DNA of 32,833 nucleotides, from the NCBI GenBank assembly GCA_905234245.1, contig CAJOGN010000013.1, positions 1 to 32,833 of the forward strand, written 5' to 3'. The position numbers and the translations under genes were made by a program. Below, in pieces: positions 28,533 through 32,833 of the stretch. This DNA is from an uncultured Lachnospiraceae bacterium (GTDB lineage Bacteria; Bacillota; Clostridia; Lachnospirales; Lachnospiraceae). The notes under the pieces are model-generated. The model ran no database searches, was not told where the DNA came from, and saw nothing but the letters and a program-made list of their open reading frames with translations. Numbering within the stretch: the first letter of the stretch is position 1; each line of letters opens with the position of its first letter.

Positions 28533-28589
28533 TGTACAACTTCGCTAAGCATATGTAAGTATTTGACATTAAGATAAGGAGTATAAGTT

Positions 28590-29255
28590 ATGGATTCATG
28601 TAAGATTAGTAATATGTATGATTTGGAGCAGACAATTGCTGCCGAGTTATTTGCGGATATTGAGTATCCATGGGAGGCGCTTCCTAAGATAGGAGATTAT
28701 ATTAGGAAGATAGGACCGACCTTGGATAGTAGCATTTTCGAGAAAAGGGGAGAAGATATATGGATTGCCAAGTCAGTTAAGATATATGATATGGCTACCA
28801 TTACAGGACCTCTGATTATCGACGAGGATACTGAGGTTAGGCCGGGTGCCTTCATTAGGGGAAATGCTATTGTTGGCAAGAACTGTGTAGTTGGTAACTC
28901 GACAGAACTTAAGAACGTAGTATTATTCAATACAGTTCAGGTGCCACATTATAATTACGTAGGTGATTCAATCTTAGGATATAAATCTCACATGGGTGCA
29001 GGTTCAATAACATCCAATGTCAAGTCAGACAAGACACTTGTTGTAGTTAAGGATGGCAAGGGAGAAATTAAGACAGGACTTAAGAAATTCGGTGCTATGC
29101 TTGGCAACGAAGTTGAAGTAGGCTGTAACAGTGTTCTTAACCCTGGTACAGTAGTGTGCCCTAATTCTAACATTTACCCTGTGTCATGTGTCAGGGGCGT
29201 AGTTCCTGCCAACTCTATATATAAAGATAAGGACAATATTGTCAGTAAGCACTAG
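28590..29255 (+). CDS. Left-handed beta-helix acyltransferase related to the GlmU C-terminal domain
   Basis: This 221-residue protein consists of hexapeptide repeats from about residue 55 on (WIAKSVKIYDMATITGPLII, then GNAIVGKNCVVGNSTELKN). They match the acetyltransferase half of GlmU. The segment VPHYNYVGDSILG keeps the His (H120) that is the catalytic base in GlmU, followed by MGAGSITSNVK. The N-terminal nucleotidyltransferase domain of GlmU is missing; in its place are ~50 residues with a helical look. It is often annotated as UDP-N-acetylglucosamine pyrophosphorylase, which the missing domain makes doubtful. A sugar-nucleotide or amino-sugar acetyltransferase is more likely. AAGGAG precedes ATG 28590. 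Confidence 0.8.
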   Translation: MDSCKISNMYDLEQTIAAELFADIEYPWEALPKIGDYIRKIGPTLDSSIFEKRGEDIWIAKSVKIYDMATITGPLIIDEDTEVRPGAFIRGNAIVGKNCVVGNSTELKNVVLFNTVQVPHYNYVGDSILGYKSHMGAGSITSNVKSDKTLVVVKDGKGEIKTGLKKFGAMLGNEVEVGCNSVLNPGTVVCPNSNIYPVSCVRGVVPANSIYKDKDNIVSKH

Positions 29256-29332
29256 ACTAAATGCTGAAAATATGAGAAAATATTAACAATGTGTGACATA
29301 GCACTAAGGAAGTAAAGAAAGGAGTTTCATAC

Positions 29333-30025
29333 ATGATTTACACAAAAGAAGTAGAGAATATGTGTCCAGTAGCTAAGGGCGCAAAGCATGACCCAGCTCC
29401 AATTCCAGAAGAAGGAAAGTGGGTAAAAGCTAAACAAATTACAGATATTTCGGGATTTACACATGGTGTGGGCTGGTGTGCTCCACAGCAGGGTGCTTGT
29501 AAATTATCTCTTAATGTTAAGAATGGTGTTATCGAGGAGGCATTAGTTGAGACTATCGGATGTTCTGGTATGACTCATTCAGCAGCTATGGCAGCTGAGA
29601 TTCTTCAAGGTAAGACAATCTTAGAAGCACTTAATACTGACCTTGTATGTGATGCTATCAATACAGCTATGAGAGAATTATTCCTTCAGATTGTATATGG
29701 TCGTACACAATCTGCATTTTCAGATGATGGTCTTGCAGTTGGTGCAGGTCTTGAAGATTTAGGTAAAGGTCTTCGTTCACAGGTTGGTACAATGTATGCA
29801 ACTAAAGAGAAGGGTGTTCGTTACTTAGAGATGGCAGAGGGATATGTAACAGGTATCGCTCTTGATTCTGATAACGAAGTAATCGGATACGAGTTCGTTT
29901 CTCTTGGCAAGATGACAGACTTTATTAAGAAGGGCGACGATCCTAATACTGCATGGGAGAAGGCTAAAGGTTCTTACGGACGTGTAGCTGATGCAGCTAA
30001 GATTATCGACCCAAGAGTAGAGTAG
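29333..30025 (+). CDS. NifU/IscU-like iron-sulfur scaffold-type protein paired with GGGtGRT
   Basis: The middle of this 230-residue protein (ETIGCSGMTHSAAMAAEILQ, then GKTILEAL) matches the NifU/IscU core pattern GC-x-hydroxyl/small residues-GKT-x-x-EA. Candidate cluster ligands are C49, C56, C77 and C106. The third canonical IscU cysteine with its L-P-P-V-K context is absent, so it is a diverged member. The C-terminal ~80 residues (GYVTGIALDSDNEVIGYEF) form an added beta-rich part not found in IscU. AAAGGAG at 29318-29324, 8 bases before the start, and highly regular codon choice suggest strong expression. It is 15 bases before the GGGtGRT gene. Assembly of iron-sulfur clusters is plausible but not shown. 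Confidence 0.72.
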   Translation: MIYTKEVENMCPVAKGAKHDPAPIPEEGKWVKAKQITDISGFTHGVGWCAPQQGACKLSLNVKNGVIEEALVETIGCSGMTHSAAMAAEILQGKTILEALNTDLVCDAINTAMRELFLQIVYGRTQSAFSDDGLAVGAGLEDLGKGLRSQVGTMYATKEKGVRYLEMAEGYVTGIALDSDNEVIGYEFVSLGKMTDFIKKGDDPNTAWEKAKGSYGRVADAAKIIDPRVE

Positions 30026-30040
30026 GAAAGGAGAGAAACA

Positions 30041-31051
30041 ATGGCTTTATTTGAATCATATGAAAGAAGAATTGACCAGATTAATGCTGTGTTAAATAAA
30101 TATGGAATCAGCTCAATCGAAGAAGCTGAGAAGATTACTAAGGATGCCGGACTTAACGTATATGATATGATTAAGGGCATTCAACCAATTTGTTTTGAAA
30201 ATGCTTGCTGGGCTTATATTGTAGGTGCAGCAATCGCAATTAAGAAGGATTGTCGTAAGGCTTCAGATGCCGCTGCAGCAATCGGTGAAGGCCTACAGGC
30301 TTTCTGTATTCCAGGTTCAGTTGCAGACCACAGAAAGGTTGGTCTTGGACATGGTAACTTAGGTAAGATGCTTCTAGAAGAAGAGACAGAGTGCTTCTGC
30401 TTCCTAGCAGGACATGAGTCATTTGCAGCTGCTGAAGGTGCTATCGGTATCGCTGAGAAGGCTAATAAGGTTCGTCAGAAGCCACTTCGCGTTATCCTTA
30501 ATGGACTTGGTAAGGACGCTGCTCAAATCATTTCTCGTATCAACGGATTTACATATGTTGAGACAGAGTATGATTATAAGGAAGCTAAGCTTAATATCGT
30601 ATATGAGAAGGCTTATTCAGATGGTCTTCGTGCAACAGTTAAGTGCTACGGTGCTGACGATGTTCAGGAAGGTGTTGCAATTATGCATCATGAAAATGTT
30701 GGTGTATCAATTACTGGTAACTCAACAAACCCTACACGTTTCCAACATCCTACAGCTGGTACATATAAGAAGGAATGTATAGAGCAAGGCAAGAAGTACT
30801 TCTCAGTTGCTTCTGGTGGTGGTACAGGTCGTACACTTCACCCAGACAATATGGCTGCGGGTCCAGCTTCTTACGGTATGACTGATACACTTGGTCGTAT
30901 GCACTCAGACGCTCAGTTCGCAGGCTCATCTTCAGTTCCTGCACACGTTGAGATGATGGGACTTATCGGTGCTGGTAACAACCCAATGGTTGGTATGACA
31001 GTATCTGTTGCAGTTTCTGTAGAAGAAGCAGCGAAGGCTGGGAAGTTCTAA
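30041..31051 (+). CDS. GGGtGRT family protein, function unknown
   Basis: The 336-residue protein carries the sequence that names the family, SGGGTGRTLHPDN (GGGTGRT at 259-265). I recognise the family by this motif and by the GLGHGNLGKMLLEEETECFCFLAGHE stretch split across residues 101-125. Many cysteines (C51, C57, C71, C89, C118, C120, C202, C246) and conserved histidines could bind metal. No membrane segment or signal peptide is seen. AAAGGAG lies 9-15 bases upstream. Codon choice is strongly biased to the preferred set (GGT, GCT, CGT, ATC), unlike most other genes here, suggesting an abundant protein. It forms a two-gene unit with the NifU-like protein and ends in a strong terminator. The biochemical role is unknown. 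Confidence 0.85.
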   Translation: MALFESYERRIDQINAVLNKYGISSIEEAEKITKDAGLNVYDMIKGIQPICFENACWAYIVGAAIAIKKDCRKASDAAAAIGEGLQAFCIPGSVADHRKVGLGHGNLGKMLLEEETECFCFLAGHESFAAAEGAIGIAEKANKVRQKPLRVILNGLGKDAAQIISRINGFTYVETEYDYKEAKLNIVYEKAYSDGLRATVKCYGADDVQEGVAIMHHENVGVSITGNSTNPTRFQHPTAGTYKKECIEQGKKYFSVASGGGTGRTLHPDNMAAGPASYGMTDTLGRMHSDAQFAGSSSVPAHVEMMGLIGAGNNPMVGMTVSVAVSVEEAAKAGKF

Positions 31052-31086
31052 ATAAAACCTTAATAATATGTGACATAGTTTTTGCA

Positions 31087-31140
31087 GTCAGGGCTGATAA
31101 ACCGCGTAAAGACGCGGTGAGAAGCCCTGGCTTTTCTATT
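31087..31140 (+). terminator. Bipartite rho-independent terminator after the GGGtGRT gene
   Basis: An outer stem GTCAGGGCT (31087-31095) pairs with AGCCCTGGC (31123-31131). It encloses a perfect inner stem ACCGCGT/ACGCGGT (31101-31118). TTTTCTATTT follows. The stacked two-stem form should be very stable, fitting a highly expressed unit. Confidence 0.88.
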
Positions 31141-31197
31141 TGTCTATGACCACATCTAAGACCTGTCTGCGACCAAGGATTCTTAGATTAGGTATAT

Positions 31198-31286
31198 TAT
31201 CTTTGACATATCTTGGAAATAAAATCAATGTCCAAGATGAAATTTTTAACAATGTCCAAGATGGAACGGACAAATGTCAAAGATAG
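31198..31286. repeat. Repeat array upstream of the recombinase (possible arm-type binding sites)
   Basis: Direct copies of AATGTCCAAGATG start at 31227 and 31251. A variant AATGTCAAAGATAG starts at 31273. Spacing is 24 and 22 bases, near two helical turns. In inverted orientation, TATCTTTGACAT at 31198-31209 is a perfect 12-bp complement of ATGTCAAAGATA at 31274-31285. ATATCTTGGAAAT beside it (31208-31220) is a degenerate inverted copy. A further direct copy (AATGTCCAAGATGG, 31430-31443) lies inside the recombinase gene and encodes residues 34-38. Arm-type sites of this sort are bound by the N-terminal domain of Tn916- and lambda-type integrases. The rest of 31141-31330 shows no gene. Confidence 0.7.
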
Positions 31287-31330
31287 TGATAATAGTTTCC
31301 TAAATATAACACAATATGGAGGGAGCAATT

Positions 31331-32449
31331 ATGGCAAAAAATCAAGCAAGAAAGCGAGATAGTGGAACAGGATGTGTCACATGTAAGAGAGGAAGAAAGA
31401 ATCCGTACATGGCATTAGTTTCCGAAAAAAATGTCCAAGATGGTAAGGTTTCTTACAAATCTATAGGTTCTTTTAAGACAAGACGCGAAGCGGAGTATGC
31501 ATTGGAAGTCTATCAGGAGAATCCTATAGACTATTCCCTGAAAATAAAGACTTTTGAGGATTTGTATAATGCGTGGAGCAATTATTATTTTGAACACGTT
31601 TCGGTTACAGCTGTAAGGAGCGTGAGATCTGCCTATTCCTACTGTTCTAAGGGCTATTCTATGGACATTAAGAAGATGGGGCCGGGGCATATTAAAGATC
31701 TTATGAATACAGCCAGTCGAATAGACGACAATGGCGAGATAATTTATGCTTCAAAATGTACCAAGGAGAGAATCAAATCTATGTGTAATCTAATGTTCGA
31801 TTACGCATTTGAAAGAAGATTGATATATTATAATCCTGCAAGAGCATTTAAGGTGACACATCTTATAAGAGAGATAGAGGAAGAAAAGAAGGTAAAGCAG
31901 GTTTTTTCTCCTAAAGATATCAAGAAGATGTGGAAATATGTTGATGTTACTCCATATACAGATATGGTGCTTATAGGTCTTTATACTGGCTTTAGACCGC
32001 AGGAATTAGCAATATTAGAGATAGATAACATAGACTTAGAAGAAGGCTCTATAATAGGTGGTATGAAGACTGCGAATGGCAAGAATAGAAAGGTTCCTAT
32101 TCATCCAGATATTAAGCCTTTAGTTGAAAAGAAGTATATAGAAGCTACAGAGCTTCTTGGTAGTGACAGGTTGTTCAATGATCCTCGTAGTCAGACCGGT
32201 ATTAAACTTACATACGACAAATATAGAAGGAAATTTGAGTTCGTGATGGCAGACTTAGCCCTTAGTGGCTTTTCGCCACATTGCACAAGACATACATTTG
32301 CGACACAAGCCAAGCGTTGTGGTATGGAACCGGGGATTGTGAAGCGAATCCTAGGACATAGCCTTAGAAGTGATGTAACGGAGTATTACTACGCTCACCC
32401 GGATTTTAGTGATTTTGAGAATGAGATAAGGAAGCTGACTTTTAGTTAG
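31331..32449 (+). CDS. Tyrosine recombinase (phage/ICE-type integrase)
   Basis: The 372-residue protein has an N-terminal arm-binding-like domain (~1-65), a SAM-like core-binding domain (~70-180) and a C-terminal catalytic domain. The active-site residues are R222 (TGFRPQE), K246 (GGMK), H317 and R320 (SPHCTRH), H343 (ILGHS) and a nucleophile tyrosine in EYYYAH (Y354 most likely by spacing to H356). All are present, so it should be active. I use ATG 31331 because GGAGGG at 31318-31323 is 7 bases upstream; an ATG at 31316 is in frame but overlaps that RBS. No excisionase or other element gene is visible before the window is taken over by an IS21-type element, so cargo and boundaries are unknown. 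Confidence 0.92.
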   Translation: MAKNQARKRDSGTGCVTCKRGRKNPYMALVSEKNVQDGKVSYKSIGSFKTRREAEYALEVYQENPIDYSLKIKTFEDLYNAWSNYYFEHVSVTAVRSVRSAYSYCSKGYSMDIKKMGPGHIKDLMNTASRIDDNGEIIYASKCTKERIKSMCNLMFDYAFERRLIYYNPARAFKVTHLIREIEEEKKVKQVFSPKDIKKMWKYVDVTPYTDMVLIGLYTGFRPQELAILEIDNIDLEEGSIIGGMKTANGKNRKVPIHPDIKPLVEKKYIEATELLGSDRLFNDPRSQTGIKLTYDKYRRKFEFVMADLALSGFSPHCTRHTFATQAKRCGMEPGIVKRILGHSLRSDVTEYYYAHPDFSDFENEIRKLTFS

Positions 32450-32465
32450 GGTTCAGAGAGTGAAT

Positions 32466-32495
32466 GGCGTCGCATTTTGCGACGTCGTTTATTTT
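32466..32495 (+). terminator. Terminator after the recombinase gene
   Basis: GGCGTCGC (32466-32473) pairs with GCGACGTC (32479-32486), one wobble, loop ATTTT, followed by GTTTATTTT. Confidence 0.78.
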
Positions 32496-32619
32496 CGTAA
32501 AGAACTTTTAGAATTGTAGTTCATGATGTGATAAACTATTAACGGAGTGAACAAATCGGAATTTTACGCATAGTTTGATAGAGGATAAAGAGAACAGCCA
32601 ATTCTTCGAGAAACTAAGT
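32496..32619. other. Non-coding stretch between recombinase terminator and IS element
   Basis: I see no gene here. AAACTAT at 32533-32539 and ATAGTTT at 32570-32576 form a 7-bp inverted repeat of doubtful meaning. The stretch is part of a 323-base gap before the IS21 transposase start. Confidence 0.5.
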
Positions 32620-32833
32620 GATTATTCCGGCCCTCCCAGAGCCACCATTCCGGAGAATGAGAGCCACTGATTCCGGAGTTTTGGAGCCACCTTGCGGCCA
32701 CTGAATCATATATTCCTTTATACTGTACGTGCATGCCTTCAGCGTGACTACAGATAAAGGAGGGTCAAATCTATGACCAAGTATCGTGAGATCCTTCGGC
32801 TAAAAAACCAGGGATCATACAGCACTCTGGCAT
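32620..32833 (+). mobile_element. Left end of an IS21-family insertion sequence (truncated by the window)
   Basis: ATTCCGG occurs at 32624, 32647 and 32670, an exact 23-base period. It is linked to GAGCCAC at 32639, 32661 and 32684. This repeated-site layout ahead of an istA start is typical of IS21-family ends, where the repeats bind transposase. The exact terminal base is uncertain; I place the boundary near 32620. The start of istA lies inside, and the rest, including istB and the right end, is outside the window. Confidence 0.82.
32773..32833 (+). CDS. istA: IS21-family transposase IstA, N-terminal fragment
   Basis: The frame opens MTKYREILRLKNQGSYSTLA and runs off the right edge after 20 residues. 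This matches the usual first residues of IstA-like transposases, where a helix-turn-helix follows. AAAGGAGGG at 32756-32764 lies 8 bases before ATG 32773. It is truncated only by the window, so whether it is intact cannot be judged. IstA is a DDE transposase acting with the ATPase IstB. Confidence 0.8.
   Translation, partial: MTKYREILRLKNQGSYSTLA

Noticed and set aside
28563-28568. TTGACA box before the GlmU-like gene
   Set aside because: A -10 at 17 bases would overlap the start codon and no TATAAT-like sequence is there.
29292-31078. TGTGACATAG occurs at 29292-29301 and 31069-31078, flanking the NifU-like/GGGtGRT pair
   Set aside because: Ten bases matching over 1.8 kb of AT-rich DNA can arise by chance. 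There is no transposase or terminal inverted repeat, so it is not called a target duplication.
31154-31188. ATCTAAGA/TCTTAGAT inverted repeat after the terminator, considered as an attachment core
   Set aside because: It is 8 bp and no second copy was seen in the window, so it cannot be called an att site.

Overview
The window looks like chromosome of a low-GC, Gram-positive anaerobe of the class Clostridia, most likely the family Lachnospiraceae (Butyrivibrio/Roseburia-like). The signs are the gene order, a DUF5688 protein, a GGGtGRT protein, Lachnospiraceae-style prfA and topB sequences, and strong ribosome binding sites throughout. Every gene that can be supported lies on the + strand, with purine-rich coding sequence, which suggests a leading-strand housekeeping block. 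This placement comes from sequence character alone; no database was searched.

Layout. 1-6023: the tail of an SH3-domain protein and a terminator, then a tight cluster rluF-ligA-metA-rho-HAD phosphatase. 6024-9420: rpmE with its own promoter and a structured leader, then DUF1385-prmC-prfA (translation and release-factor maturation). 9421-9833: a gene-free 413-base gap holding two inverted repeats, one of them about 242 bases long with a branched core. 9834-19961: asp23, then a long run nusB-xseA-xseB-ispA-dxs-tlyA-nadK-argR-recN-diguanylate cyclase. This is a version of the well-known Firmicutes nusB-to-recN locus, without folD and with nadK inserted. 20029-20101: tRNA-Thr(CGT) with its own promoter and terminator, followed by a DUF5688 gene. 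21215-23688: small membrane protein, queH and argH. 23822-24913: asd behind a near-consensus promoter. 25069-29255: an AAA-type protein with a damaged P-loop, topB, and a GlmU-like acyltransferase. 29333-31051: a NifU-like scaffold protein paired with a GGGtGRT protein. 31141-32833: accessory DNA, with a tyrosine recombinase preceded by repeated possible binding sites, then the left end of an IS21-family element running off the window.

How the genes work together. The core genes serve translation and RNA (rluF, rpmE, prmC, prfA, tlyA, tRNA-Thr, queH), transcription termination and antitermination (rho, nusB), DNA maintenance (ligA, xseAB, recN, topB), isoprenoid precursors (dxs, ispA), amino-acid synthesis and its control (metA, asd, argH, argR) and NAD(P) supply (nadK). 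The points most worth a second look are the 9527-9768 inverted-repeat element, the NifU-like/GGGtGRT pair, the apparently non-catalytic ATPase/DUF234-like protein, the ATT start of rluF, and the repeat array at the recombinase.
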